Assembly: GCA_946480785.1 (NCBI GenBank)
Contig: CAMLLD010000023.1
Coordinates: forward strand, 1 to 64,000
From: an uncultured Blastocatellia bacterium
Lineage (GTDB): Bacteria > Acidobacteriota > Blastocatellia > Pyrinomonadales > Pyrinomonadaceae
Direction of reading: 5' to 3'
DNA length: 64,000 nucleotides
Made by a program: the position numbers and the translations under genes. Shown here piece after piece: positions 34,359 through 43,461 of the stretch. The notes beneath the pieces were generated by a model that searched no databases, had not been told where the DNA came from, and saw nothing but the letters and a program-made list of their open reading frames with translations. Positions within the stretch are counted from its first letter, which is position 1, and each line of letters begins with the position of its first letter.

Positions 34359-35504
34359 TTAGAACAACTCAAACTTGATCGTCAGGTATTTCTTCGGGTT
34401 CTGGCGGAAGTCGTAAAGCATCTTCACGCCTTCCGACGACAACTGGTTCACGTTCGTGTAAAGCGTCTCGTCGTTGAGCAACTTGCCGACTGTGCCTTCG
34501 CCGCGCTGCGCTGCTGCGACAAGGCTGTCGACGCGTTCAGCGGTGGTGTTGAAGCGTGCGATAGCGGCGCGTGCATCGTTGTAGACTTGTTCGTCTCTGA
34601 GCAGTTTGCCAAGCGTTCCGTGGCCGGCGTTGACGTCGGCAATCATCAAATTGATCTGATCGATCGAGCGGTCGAGTCGCTCGGCCGTGCGATTGATGCG
34701 AACGTAGAGCTCGTCGTCGGTTAACAACTTGCCGGCAGTGCCGCGGCCGGAACGCAGGTCCTCGGCGATTGACCGCAACTCGACGGCGATGTCGTTCGCG
34801 TTGTTGTAAAGCGCCGGGTCGTTGATGAATCTTCCCGCCGAACCGTTACCGGAACGAAGGCGCGTCATCAGGTCCTGCGTTTCGTTGATAGTGGCGTTGA
34901 GATTGTTGTAAAGAGCTTCGTCACTGAACAGCCGGCCCATCGTGCCTTCGCCCTTTTTCACGCTCACCACGATGTCGCTGATTTGATCAGACAACTTGCT
35001 GAGACGCTGGGCCAGGTCTGTACCGGACGTGGCGAAGTCGTTCACCGTGTTCGAAGACGACGACGGCAGGATCGCGCCGTCCGCCACGGGTTGGCCCATC
35101 GCGGTGCCCGGCGTGATGTTGATTAGCATCTCGTTGCCGAGCAGACTCGGCGAGCCCTGTTGCGCCTGTGAATCCGAACGTATACGTTCGTTTGCCGGGC
35201 GGCCGTCGATCGCCGAGTCGATCACCATCTGCGCTTCGACTCGCGGCGCATTCGGCACCGGCGACGGTTCAAGCAGAATGATCTTGTCGACCTTGCCTAC
35301 GCGCACACCCGCGAGACGCACTTCCGAACCTTCACGCAATCCATTCGCGTCGACAAAGCGCGCTTTCAGGTGCAGCTTGCGGCTGAACGGGTTAATGTCG
35401 CCGGAGGCGTTGAGGATCAGAAAGATCAGCACACCAATCGCGATCAGCACGAAGATGCCCACACGCAACTGGCTCAGGGTTACATTGCTCGTCGATCGAG
35501 GCAT
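34359..35504 (-). CDS. mlaD: MCE/MlaD-family lipid-transport protein with C-terminal repeats
   Basis: A 381-residue inner-membrane-anchored periplasmic protein. One N-terminal helix (LRVGIFVLIAIGVLIFLILNA) precedes the MCE domain (residues ~40-130; ANGLREGSEVRLAGVRVGKV, SLLGNEMLINITPGTA). The C-terminal half contains five copies of a ~37-residue motif with core G-x-G-T-x-G-K-L-L-x-D-E-x-L-Y. It is expected to pass phospholipids between membranes together with the permease and ATPase genes next to it. MlaB and MlaC are not in this operon. Confidence 0.88.
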   Translation of the reverse strand: MPRSTSNVTLSQLRVGIFVLIAIGVLIFLILNASGDINPFSRKLHLKARFVDANGLREGSEVRLAGVRVGKVDKIILLEPSPVPNAPRVEAQMVIDSAIDGRPANERIRSDSQAQQGSPSLLGNEMLINITPGTAMGQPVADGAILPSSSSNTVNDFATSGTDLAQRLSKLSDQISDIVVSVKKGEGTMGRLFSDEALYNNLNATINETQDLMTRLRSGNGSAGRFINDPALYNNANDIAVELRSIAEDLRSGRGTAGKLLTDDELYVRINRTAERLDRSIDQINLMIADVNAGHGTLGKLLRDEQVYNDARAAIARFNTTAERVDSLVAAAQRGEGTVGKLLNDETLYTNVNQLSSEGVKMLYDFRQNPKKYLTIKFELF

Positions 35505-35515
35505 AGCGTCCTTTC

Positions 35516-36406
35516 TTAATGTCCGCGAAGGAATCGGTGGATATACGGGTCTTCAGCTTTGCGCAGGGATTCGTCTGTGCCGCTGAAAATCACTTTGCCC
35601 TGGCGCATCATCATCACTTTGCTGTTGATGAGGCAAAGGCGTTCGCCTTCACGCTCAAACACGACCTTGCCGTCTTCGTCGACCACGGCGTACTCCGAAC
35701 AGATGTATTGCACGTTGTTCATTTCGTGGGTCACGAAGATTGACGACACGTCTTCGAGGTCGCGCAGTTTCATCGCCAACTCGCAGATCGTGCGCGCGGT
35801 TGGTGGATCGAGTCCGGCAGTCGGTTCGTCGAATAGCACGATCTTCGGATCGCCGACGAGAGCACGCGCGATGCCCACGCGTCGCCGCATGCCGCCCGAC
35901 AGTTCAGCCGGCATCTTGTCGATCGCGTCTTCGAGGTTTACGAATCGCAGCATGCGTCGCACTTCGGGCTCGACTTCATCTTCCGGCACGCCTTGTTCGT
36001 GCAGGCGGAAAGCGACGTTGTCGTAGACTGAAAGGGAATCGAATAATGCGCCCTCCTGGAAGATCATGCCGATCTTCTTGCGGACGCGCATCATCTGTTC
36101 TTCGCTGTAGTCAGTGACGTCTTCGCCGTCGACGAGTATGCGGCCCTCGTCGGGTTTGAGCAGGCCGAGCACGAGATTGATGATCGTCGACTTGCCGCCG
36201 CCCGAGCCGCCGAGAATGATCTTCGTCTCGCCTTTCATTACTTTGAAACTGAGATGATCGAGGATTACTCGGTCGTCGAAAGCGAGCACCACGTCCTGAA
36301 ACTCGATCGCCGGGATCGCGCGCTGGCGATCGTCGACTTCGTGAAAAGTCGATTCCTGCGCCTGTTCGCTGACAGTGTCTGGAGTATCGTGTATTTCGGT
36401 TGACAT
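35516..36406 (-). CDS. mlaF: Mla-type lipid transporter ATPase
   Basis: A 296-residue ABC ATPase. Walker [10 protein letters not shown], signature [19 protein letters not shown], Walker [15 protein letters not shown] and the His switch in FVTHEMNN are all present. The [11 protein letters not shown] form of the signature and the late [13 protein letters not shown] are typical of MlaF. About 25 N-terminal residues precede the usual start. It lies 25 bases after the permease gene and 11 before mlaD; the three together make the inner-membrane lipid transporter. Confidence 0.92.
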   Translation of the reverse strand: MSTEIHDTPDTVSEQAQESTFHEVDDRQRAIPAIEFQDVVLAFDDRVILDHLSFKVMKGETKIILGGSGGGKSTIINLVLGLLKPDEGRILVDGEDVTDYSEEQMMRVRKKIGMIFQEGALFDSLSVYDNVAFRLHEQGVPEDEVEPEVRRMLRFVNLEDAIDKMPAELSGGMRRRVGIARALVGDPKIVLFDEPTAGLDPPTARTICELAMKLRDLEDVSSIFVTHEMNNVQYICSEYAVVDEDGKVVFEREGERLCLINSKVMMMRQGKVIFSGTDESLRKAEDPYIHRFLRGH

Positions 36407-36431
36407 CCGGTTCCGATTGGTAACGAAGGTT

Positions 36432-37196
36432 CTAGGTAGTGCCTAGGATAACCTGAAGCGCTTTAGCGAGAAAGTAGTCGGCAATAATAACAACAATCGA
36501 GGCCATGACGACGGCCCGCGTCGTTGAACGGCCTACGCCCACGGTGCCACCTCCGGTGCTGAGACCCTGCCGGCACGCAATTGTGCCGATGATCAGCGAA
36601 AAGACGATGGGTTTCACGACGCCGCCGACAAGATCGTCGGTAGTGATTCCTTCCCGCACCGAAGAGATGAATACGCTCGATGAAACGGAGTAGAGCGCGA
36701 CCGCAGTGACCCAGCCGCCGATGATGCCGAGTACGTCAGCGAGTACGGTCAAGAGCGGCAGGCTCACGAGCAAAGCAAGCAGACGCGGCGCGACGAGTTT
36801 GCGGATCGGATCGGTGCCGAGGGCGCGCATCGCGTCGATCTGTTGCGAGACGACCATGGAGCCGAGCTCGGCGGAAATGGCGGAGCCGACGCGGCCGGTG
36901 ACCATCAGTGCGCAGAGCACTGGTCCGAGTTCGCGCACGAGCGAGACGGCGACGAGATAACCGGTTTGCGATTGGGCGCCGTAGCTTTTGAGAGTCGGGA
37001 ACGTTTGTACGGTGAGCACGCCGCCGGTAAAGAAGCCCGTGAGGATGATGATGGTGAGTGACCCGACGCCGATGGCGTCCATTTGCGCGATAGTTTCGGG
37101 GATATAACGTGGTCGCTTGAAGAGACCGCGGGTGGCGCGCGCGGCCATCAGCGTCGTCTCTTGCAATTCGAGCAGAGAGCGCGTGGCGAAGTTCAT
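36432..37196 (-). CDS. mlaE: MlaE-family ABC permease
   Basis: A 254-residue permease with about five hydrophobic helices. The family pattern appears as [59 protein letters not shown] and [16 protein letters not shown] cytoplasmic loop text. It works with MlaF and MlaD in phospholipid movement between inner and outer membrane. First gene of this minus-strand operon. Confidence 0.93.
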   Translation of the reverse strand: MNFATRSLLELQETTLMAARATRGLFKRPRYIPETIAQMDAIGVGSLTIIILTGFFTGGVLTVQTFPTLKSYGAQSQTGYLVAVSLVRELGPVLCALMVTGRVGSAISAELGSMVVSQQIDAMRALGTDPIRKLVAPRLLALLVSLPLLTVLADVLGIIGGWVTAVALYSVSSSVFISSVREGITTDDLVGGVVKPIVFSLIIGTIACRQGLSTGGGTVGVGRSTTRAVVMASIVVIIADYFLAKALQVILGTT

Positions 37197-37331
37197 TGAG
37201 AGCTAATTAGACCAATCAAACGAGGCGCACTACGTTGAAAAGAGCGGCCTATCATGCGCAAATTGCGTGCGACGCGTCAAGCGCCTCAAGTTCTTAACTT
37301 AACTCATCAACGTCCGCGTCGACAGTTGTGG

Positions 37332-37772
37332 TTATGGTTGCGGGCGGAGGGGTTGGTTGGGGCGGTTAAGGCGTTGGGGGTTCATGACGTCGCGGACCTG
37401 GAGGCGGAGACGGCGCAGGGTGGCGATCTGTTCGGGGCGCAGGATGCGGCGGATTCTTACTTCGGTGTGGATGCGCATGCGTAACTGGGCGGTTTGAGCG
37501 GCAGCGAGGTCGTTGATTCGTTGTTCGATCAGATTTTCGTCCGGTGGATCGGAGTCGAGGGCCTGATCGAGGGCGACGTTTGCTTCGCGCACGCGTTGAT
37601 TCGTGGCTTGTCGTTCGTCTCTGTTTTCGGCAACGATACGGCGGATGGCCTGTCGCTGATCGGGCGTCAAACGAAGCTGCTCGATCGGATCGGGCGTGAC
37701 AGGCGGTTCCTGTTGGGCCAACACGATCGTCGTGGCGGTGAGGATTAGTAAAAGCGAAGCTATAGTTTTCAT
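37332..37772 (-). CDS. Periplasmic Spy/CpxP-like protein
   Basis: A 146-residue protein with a signal peptide (KTIASLLLILTATTIVLAQ). The mature part is an all-helical chain with two LTxxQ-like motifs, LTPDQRQAIRRI (near residue 36) and LRPEQIATLRRL (near 113), the hallmark of Spy/CpxP/ZraP proteins that act as periplasmic chaperones or stress sensors. The C-terminus is Asn/Pro/Arg-rich. It follows the anti-sigma gene by 12 bases, so it probably belongs to the envelope-stress regulon of the sigma factor encoded next to it. Confidence 0.75.
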   Translation of the reverse strand: MKTIASLLLILTATTIVLAQQEPPVTPDPIEQLRLTPDQRQAIRRIVAENRDERQATNQRVREANVALDQALDSDPPDENLIEQRINDLAAAQTAQLRMRIHTEVRIRRILRPEQIATLRRLRLQVRDVMNPQRLNRPNQPLRPQP

Positions 37773-37784
37773 GTCTACCTCTAA

Positions 37785-38483
37785 CTATTTATCTGGCAAC
37801 TCAAAATCACTCTCATCACTCGAAGACAATCTCAAATCCGCAGCCAGTTGTTCGCGCTCGGAACGCGAAAACGGCCTTCGCTCATGCGGCGCGCGCGTTG
37901 ACCCCGATGTTTTCGCGAGATTAGAACTCTTCGAACCGGAAGAACTCGCGACCACCGCTGGCTTAGGCGATTGAGTTACAAGTGGCTCACGAGCTTTAGC
38001 TAGAACTGCTTCCTGTTTCGCAAGCGCGTCAGCGACCGCGCGGTCAACATCTTCCTTGGTGTAAACCGCCGCGCGGCCACCACCAACAACTGGTGGTTCA
38101 GCGGTCGGTGACGAAGTGCGCCCCAACGCGAGCACGACGAGCACACAGAACGCAACCACCGCAAAACCGACTGCGCCTTTCATCCACATCGGCGACAAAT
38201 CGAAGAACTGTCGCAACGCCGCTAATGCCGATTTTCGTGGCGGCGCTGCGACCATTGGCGAGGACACAAACCCATTCAGCGCCTCGTCGCGCCATTCACC
38301 AATCGCTTCGCGCACCTGTGCGAACGCCGCAAACTCCGCCCGGCACTCGCCGCATTGCTTCACGTGAAGCTCAAACTCACGCTGCTCGCGTTCAGTCGCT
38401 TCACCGTACAGCACCGCGACCAGGTCGCCGGCGCGTTCACAAGTCGAGGAATCATCTATATCTTTCATATCAAGTCTACTCAT
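37785..38483 (-). CDS. Membrane anti-sigma factor with ZAS zinc finger
   Basis: A 232-residue protein. The cytoplasmic N-terminus has the zinc anti-sigma motif: Cys15 and H-V-K-Q-C-G-E-C (His40, Cys44, Cys47). One transmembrane helix (WMKGAVGFAVVAFCVLVVLALG, near residue 100) leads to a charged periplasmic tail with Ala/Lys-rich repeats. It is expected to hold the neighbouring ECF sigma factor until an envelope signal releases it. The ATG at 38483 overlaps the stop of the sigma gene (GATGAGTAG), so the two are coupled; the ATG at 38468 is an alternative. Confidence 0.88.
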   Translation of the reverse strand: MSRLDMKDIDDSSTCERAGDLVAVLYGEATEREQREFELHVKQCGECRAEFAAFAQVREAIGEWRDEALNGFVSSPMVAAPPRKSALAALRQFFDLSPMWMKGAVGFAVVAFCVLVVLALGRTSSPTAEPPVVGGGRAAVYTKEDVDRAVADALAKQEAVLAKAREPLVTQSPKPAVVASSSGSKSSNLAKTSGSTRAPHERRPFSRSEREQLAADLRLSSSDESDFELPDK

Positions 38484-39039
38484 CACCAAACTTCGCGAGC
38501 CGCAGTTGCAGTTGCTTCAGCCCCGTGTAAAGCCGGCTCTTCACCGTGCTCAACGGCAACTCGAGCGCCTCCGCGATCTCGCGGAAAGTCAATTCTTCGA
38601 ACTCCTTCATCACCACGATCTGTCGCAACTCCAGCGGCAAACCATTCAAGGCGCGCCTCACCGCAGCCGTTCGCAGCCGTCCCTCAACCACCGACACCGG
38701 CGACTCAGCCACCGCCGCCGCAAACTCAGTCTCGGGCGAATCTTCCAGCGCCGACTCTTTCCGCACCTTCGCCCGCCGCTGCCGCGTGAGGCACTGATTG
38801 ACCGCGATCCGGTGCAGCCACGACGAAACCTTCGCTTCGCCGCGAAACCCGCGCAGGTTGCGAAACGCGGCGAGAAACGTCTCCTGCGTCGCGTCGCGCG
38901 CGTCTTCCTCGCGGCCGAGAATCCCGTACGTGAGCGCGAAAATGCGCCGCTCCCAGCGTCGTACAATCTCGCCGAAAGCGTCCGCATCTCCACTCAGAGC
39001 GCGCTCAACGATGATCTCGTCCGTGCCCAACGTCTCCAT
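38476..39039 (-). CDS. ECF RNA polymerase sigma factor (RpoE-like)
   Basis: A 187-residue sigma-70 family factor. Region 2: GDADAFGEIVRRWERRIFALTYGILGREEDARDATQETFLAAFRNL, including the DAxDAxQET motif for core binding and -10 recognition. Region 4: LPLELRQIVVMKEFEELTFREIAEALELPLSTVKSRLYTGLKQL. The ATG at 39039 has AAAGG at proper distance. Co-encoded with its anti-sigma factor and a Spy-like protein, pointing to an envelope-stress module. Confidence 0.93.
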   Translation of the reverse strand: METLGTDEIIVERALSGDADAFGEIVRRWERRIFALTYGILGREEDARDATQETFLAAFRNLRGFRGEAKVSSWLHRIAVNQCLTRQRRAKVRKESALEDSPETEFAAAVAESPVSVVEGRLRTAAVRRALNGLPLELRQIVVMKEFEELTFREIAEALELPLSTVKSRLYTGLKQLQLRLAKFGDE

Positions 39040-39082
39040 TAGCACCAGCCTTTAGACGCAGTGCCTCCCCCAACAGCCGACC

Positions 39083-39103
39083 AAATCTGTGTTCATTCGT
39101 GGC
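39083..39103 (-). repeat. Dispersed repeat copy b
   Basis: On the minus strand GCCACGAATGAACACAGATTT, a good match to the repeat family, lies between the divergent sigma-factor gene and the HD-GYP gene. Confidence 0.65.
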
Positions 39104-39224
39104 AAAACTCGTTGACACCGCAACAACCGCTCGACAATAATAGCTTTCGCCGAGCGACGTGCTGGCGATTTCACAACCTGCCCAACCCAAAGACCTGCCG
39201 CGATTGTACTGCCCGACGTAACGA

Positions 39225-41051
39225 ATGCTCGAAAAACTCGGACGAATTCGTCTCCTTTACATCGTTTTGGGAGTGCTGCTCCTGGTCGGCTTGCTGCCCC
39301 TGACTTTCACGGGGGTGCTGCTCTCCGGCCGCAGCGCCGACGAACTGCGCTCCGTCGAAGGGCGCTACCAGGCTCAGCTCGTGCAGGACAAAGCCCGCCA
39401 GATCGAGCTCTACGGCCAGCGCTATCGTGACGTCGTCACCGGTCTCGCCCGCGCCTTTGAGATCGCGGGGGGCATTCAAAACTTCAACGACAGCGGCTAC
39501 GACCAGCGTCTACAAAAGACACTTCAGGAAGATCCAAACCTCATCGCGCTCGCGCTCTGGCCCGTCGACGGCACGCTGCACCGCGCCTTTCAGCCGGACG
39601 TGATCAAGCTCGAAGAAGTCGACGCGAGAGTCAGCGAAGTGCTCGCGCGAATGAACGGGCGCGGACTCGTCGTCAGCCGACCGCAAGTCATTCGTTCCGG
39701 ACAAGAGATGGCGTTGACGATCGCCGAACCCGTGCTCGGCGGTAACAACAACCAGGAAGTCGTCGCCGCCGTGGTCGCGATCGTGTCGTTTCAGGAAGTG
39801 TTCGACGCCGTGCAGCAGCCGACTTCGAAAAGCGAACGCGAACTGCTGAACGCCGGACTGCCGGTCGTGTTTGTCGTCGATCAGAACGGGCGCGCCGTGG
39901 CGCATCCCGAAGCCAGCGTCGCGTTTTCTGAAAAACCGATGACGGATCTGAAGGTCGTGCAGGAGTGGCAGGAGTCAGGCGCGCAGGTCCAGTCCGCGCT
40001 CGCTCCGTTCTCGGCGACACGCGACGGCAAGACTGTCGAGATGCTCGGTTCGTACGCGACTGCGGAACTCGACAAGAGCGCGCGACTCGGCGTGATTGCG
40101 ATCCAGGACGAAGCCGCCGCGCTCGCTTCCGTTTCCGAAATGCGCTGGCAAGTGCTTTGGATCAGCCTCGTCGCCGGACTGCTCACGATCCTGACCGGTC
40201 TCTTCTTTGCCAACAAGCTCACGCATCCCGTGCGCGAGCTCGCCGGCGGCGCGCATCGCATCGCGTCGGGCGACTTTTCCAAACGCATCGAGGTCACGAG
40301 CCGCACCGAACTCGGCGATCTCGGCAACTCGTTCAACCTGATGACCGATCAGATCGAACGTTTCATCGGCGATCTGCAACGTTCGGCCGAGGAGAACCGG
40401 CAGTTGTTCATCGGCACGGTCAAAGCACTCGCCGCCGCGATCGACGGCAAAGACCCGTACACTCGCGGCCACTCGGAACGCGTCTCACGTTTCTCGATGG
40501 CGATCGCCCAACGGCTTGGCTTGCTCGATGACGAGGTAGAGAAGATTCGCATCAGCGCGCTCTTGCACGACGTCGGCAAGATCTCGATCGACGACAAGAT
40601 CCTGAAGAAGCCCGCGGCGCTCACGGACGAAGAGTACGAGATCATGAAAGGCCACCCGCAGAAGGGCTACAAGATCATGTCGCAGATTCCGGCGATGAAG
40701 GAGTTTCTGTCGGGCATGTACATGCACCACGAGATGGTCAACGGCATGGGTTATCCGCAGGGCTTGAAGGGCGATGAGATCCCGTTGATGGGCAAGATCG
40801 TCGCGGTCGCCGATACGTTCGACGCGATGACGACGGATCGTCCGTATCAGAAAGCGATGAAGTTTGAAGACGCGCTCGCGCGGATCGAGAGTTTTGTCGG
40901 CACGCGTTACGACGCGGCGGTCGTGGCCGCGCTCTCTGAAGCCTGCCGCGAAGGCCAGATCCGCCCCGGCGTGGTGAAGTTGCGAAAACCGCAGTCTACA
41001 GTTCCGAAACCACCCGCTAACCCAGAGGTAGCGCAGATTAGTCACGTTTGA
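39225..41051 (+). CDS. HD-GYP cyclic-di-GMP phosphodiesterase with Cache and HAMP domains
   Basis: A 608-residue membrane sensor. Helix 1 ([24 protein letters not shown]) is followed by a periplasmic Cache-like domain (about residues 35-300), a second helix ([22 protein letters not shown]), HAMP ([36 protein letters not shown]) and an HD-GYP domain. The latter shows [25 protein letters not shown] (near residue 445), the GYP motif as [15 protein letters not shown] preceded by HHEMVN, and TTDRPYQKA. It should degrade c-di-GMP in response to an external signal. ftsY begins close downstream. Confidence 0.93.
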   Translation: MLEKLGRIRLLYIVLGVLLLVGLLPLTFTGVLLSGRSADELRSVEGRYQAQLVQDKARQIELYGQRYRDVVTGLARAFEIAGGIQNFNDSGYDQRLQKTLQEDPNLIALALWPVDGTLHRAFQPDVIKLEEVDARVSEVLARMNGRGLVVSRPQVIRSGQEMALTIAEPVLGGNNNQEVVAAVVAIVSFQEVFDAVQQPTSKSERELLNAGLPVVFVVDQNGRAVAHPEASVAFSEKPMTDLKVVQEWQESGAQVQSALAPFSATRDGKTVEMLGSYATAELDKSARLGVIAIQDEAAALASVSEMRWQVLWISLVAGLLTILTGLFFANKLTHPVRELAGGAHRIASGDFSKRIEVTSRTELGDLGNSFNLMTDQIERFIGDLQRSAEENRQLFIGTVKALAAAIDGKDPYTRGHSERVSRFSMAIAQRLGLLDDEVEKIRISALLHDVGKISIDDKILKKPAALTDEEYEIMKGHPQKGYKIMSQIPAMKEFLSGMYMHHEMVNGMGYPQGLKGDEIPLMGKIVAVADTFDAMTTDRPYQKAMKFEDALARIESFVGTRYDAAVVAALSEACREGQIRPGVVKLRKPQSTVPKPPANPEVAQISHV

Positions 41052-41061
41052 GGTCGTGGGA

Positions 41062-41067
41062 TATAAT
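41062..41067 (+). promoter_or_regulatory. TATAAT -10 box immediately before ftsY
   Basis: A perfect TATAAT is placed 10 bases before the ATG at 41078, so a transcript would start about 4 bases before that codon. No convincing -35 is visible. Confidence 0.35.
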
Positions 41068-41077
41068 CCCCTGCTTC

Positions 41078-42325
41078 ATGGGACTTTTTTGGCGCCGAAA
41101 GAAAGAAGATCAGTTCGTCTCACTTCGTCTGAACGAGCCTGCTGTTAAAGAGGAAACTCCTCCAGCCGCGCCTCCGAAAGCGGAAGCACCACCTGCAAAA
41201 CCAGAGACATCGCCCGTAACACAGCAAGCTGTTCCGCCGGCGCCGCAACCGGAGCCGCCGAAACCAGCGCCAGAGCCGCCGGCCAAAGCCGCAGCGCCGC
41301 CTCCTGTTCCGTCACGTTCACCGTTCTCGAGTTCGATCCTCGGCCTGGATCGCTCGATGGAAGAACTGCAAGCGCAGGAAGCCGCGCTCGAACAGGAATT
41401 CTCCGCGCGTTTCCGTCGCGCCGTCGCCGCCACGCGCGAATCGCTTTCGGAAAAACTCGACACCGTCTTCGCCGGCCGCAAACAGATCGACGAAGAGTTG
41501 TTGGACCAACTCGAAGAAGTTCTGATCGCCGCGGACATCGGCGTGCCGACGACACTCGCGATTCTCGAAACAGTCCGTCGGGGCATCGCGCGCAAACAGA
41601 TCAACGATCTCGAAGCGTTGAAGCAGGCGATCAAAGACGAGCTGTTGAAGATTTTGCAAGCTTCCGAGCGCGAAGGTGTCGCTTCGGAGACGAGCGTCCC
41701 CGAAACCGTCGCGCCGTACGTGATGATGATCGTCGGCGTGAACGGCGTCGGCAAAACGACGACGATCGGCAAGCTGGCCCAACGTATCAAAGCCGAAGGC
41801 AACGACGTATTGATCTGCGCGGCGGATACGTTTCGCGCCGCAGCTTCCGATCAACTCGCCATCTGGGCCGAACGAACGGGCGTGCCGTTGATCCAACAGA
41901 AGATGGGAACTGATCCGGCCGCGGTGTTGTTTGATTCGTTGAAAGCAGCGAAGGCGCGCGGTTCTGACGTGTTGATTGTCGACACGGCCGGGCGTCTGCA
42001 CACGAAGTCGAACCTGATGGCGGAGTTGGAAAAAATGAAACGCGTGGCGGGCCGTGAAGTCGAAGGCGCGCCACACGAGACGCTGCTGGTAGTTGACGCG
42101 GTCACCGGCCAGAACGGACTCGAACAGGCGCGGCAGTTTTTGAAAGTCGCGGGCGTGACGGGTATCGTGTTGACCAAGCTCGACGGCACCGCGAAGGGCG
42201 GCATCGCCGTCGCGATCGCGAAAGAGTTGAACCTGCCCATTCGTTACGCGGGTATTGGCGAGAAGGTCGATGATCTCGTCGTGTTCGATCCACGCCAGTA
42301 CGTGAACAGCCTCTTTGGAAACTAG
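41078..42325 (+). CDS. ftsY: Signal recognition particle receptor FtsY
   Basis: GTPase receptor that docks ribosome-SRP complexes at the inner membrane. The protein has 415 residues. The N-terminal ~95 residues form a Pro/Ala/Glu-rich linker (the membrane-associating A domain). The N domain follows ([38 protein letters not shown]) and then the G domain: [39 protein letters not shown], and [12 protein letters not shown]. There is no clear SD before the ATG at 41078. A TTG at 41048 overlapping the upstream stop is an alternative start. Confidence 0.96.
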   Translation: MGLFWRRKKEDQFVSLRLNEPAVKEETPPAAPPKAEAPPAKPETSPVTQQAVPPAPQPEPPKPAPEPPAKAAAPPPVPSRSPFSSSILGLDRSMEELQAQEAALEQEFSARFRRAVAATRESLSEKLDTVFAGRKQIDEELLDQLEEVLIAADIGVPTTLAILETVRRGIARKQINDLEALKQAIKDELLKILQASEREGVASETSVPETVAPYVMMIVGVNGVGKTTTIGKLAQRIKAEGNDVLICAADTFRAAASDQLAIWAERTGVPLIQQKMGTDPAAVLFDSLKAAKARGSDVLIVDTAGRLHTKSNLMAELEKMKRVAGREVEGAPHETLLVVDAVTGQNGLEQARQFLKVAGVTGIVLTKLDGTAKGGIAVAIAKELNLPIRYAGIGEKVDDLVVFDPRQYVNSLFGN

Positions 42326-42363
42326 CAGTGGTTTCCCGAAACGCTTTTTCTCAAGTGCAAACG

Positions 42364-43461
42364 ATGACCAGAACCGAACCGACCTCCGGCTGGACCGACG
42401 TGGACCATCGCATGATGGCGCGTGCGCTGGAGTTGGCGAAGCAGGGTTTGGGCCAGGTTAGTCCGGGGCCACTCGTCGGGTGCGTGATCGTGAATGCGAG
42501 TGGCGAGATTGTGGGCGAAGGCTTTTATCTCTTTGAAGACGTGAGCCACGCGGAGACGATCGCGCTCGCTCAGGCGCGTGAGAAAGCTCGCGGCGGCACT
42601 GCGTATGTTTCACTTGAACCGCACGCGCATTACGGTCGCACGCCGCCGTGTACTGATGCTTTGATTGCCGCGGGGATCAAGCGCGTCGTGGCGCCAATCG
42701 AGGATCTGAATCCAAAAGTTTCCGGTAAGGGCTTTGCGCATCTGCGCGCGGCGGGTTTGCTAGTTGAGACTGGGTTGCTCGTAGACGAGGCGACGCAGAT
42801 CAACGAAGCGTATCTGCATTTTATGCAGACCGGGCGGCCGTTTGTGCATTTGAAGCTGGCGGTGACGTTGGATGGGAAGATCGCGACGCGCACGGGTGAT
42901 TCGCGTTGGGTTACCGGGCCGGAAGCGCGTTGCCGCGCGCATGAGTTGCGGCATGCGTACGACGCGATTCTTGTCGGCGCCGGTACGGTGGCTGTAGATG
43001 ATCCGTCGTTAACTGATCGATCCGGTTTAAAGCGGCGACGACCGCTCGTTCGTGTTGTGCTCGGGGGATTATCTCCCGATTCGAAGTTGGCCAAGACGAC
43101 CAGTGAAGCGCCGGTGGTCGTATTCGGGAGAGTAGGGAACACAGATTTAACGGATACAGGCGTCGAGATCTTTACTTCAGATCCGTCAGATCTGTGTCTG
43201 GTTTTAGAAGAGCTAGGACGTCGCTCGATTCAGAGCGTACTCGTCGAAGGTGGCGCAAAAGTGGCGGGCGCGTTCATTGATGCTGGACTCGTCAACAAAG
43301 TAACGTTCTTTATCGCACCGAAGATCATCGGCGGTAATTGCGGCCTGAGTTGGAAAGGCGTGGAACGCATGTCCGAAGCGCTCGAACTGGAACGCGTTGA
43401 AGTAACCCAGCGCGGGCGCGATATCGAAGTGACCGGCTATCCTGCGGGACAAACAACGTGA
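42364..43461 (+). CDS. ribD: Riboflavin deaminase/reductase RibD with altered deaminase zinc site
   Basis: Bifunctional enzyme of riboflavin synthesis: pyrimidine deaminase (residues 1-155) and reductase (about 155-365, starting LKLAVTLDGKIATRTGDSRWVTGPEA). Deaminase motif HAETIAL supplies His62 and Glu64. The second motif reads LEPHAHYGRTPPC, so the first zinc cysteine of the usual PCxHxGRTPPC is His87; Cys96 is kept. The normally invariant Asn of the PNP motif is Gly35 (SPGPLVGC). The reductase half looks complete. The start may instead be the GTG at 42328. The stop overlaps rsmA (GTGA). Confidence 0.9.
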   Translation: MTRTEPTSGWTDVDHRMMARALELAKQGLGQVSPGPLVGCVIVNASGEIVGEGFYLFEDVSHAETIALAQAREKARGGTAYVSLEPHAHYGRTPPCTDALIAAGIKRVVAPIEDLNPKVSGKGFAHLRAAGLLVETGLLVDEATQINEAYLHFMQTGRPFVHLKLAVTLDGKIATRTGDSRWVTGPEARCRAHELRHAYDAILVGAGTVAVDDPSLTDRSGLKRRRPLVRVVLGGLSPDSKLAKTTSEAPVVVFGRVGNTDLTDTGVEIFTSDPSDLCLVLEELGRRSIQSVLVEGGAKVAGAFIDAGLVNKVTFFIAPKIIGGNCGLSWKGVERMSEALELERVEVTQRGRDIEVTGYPAGQTT

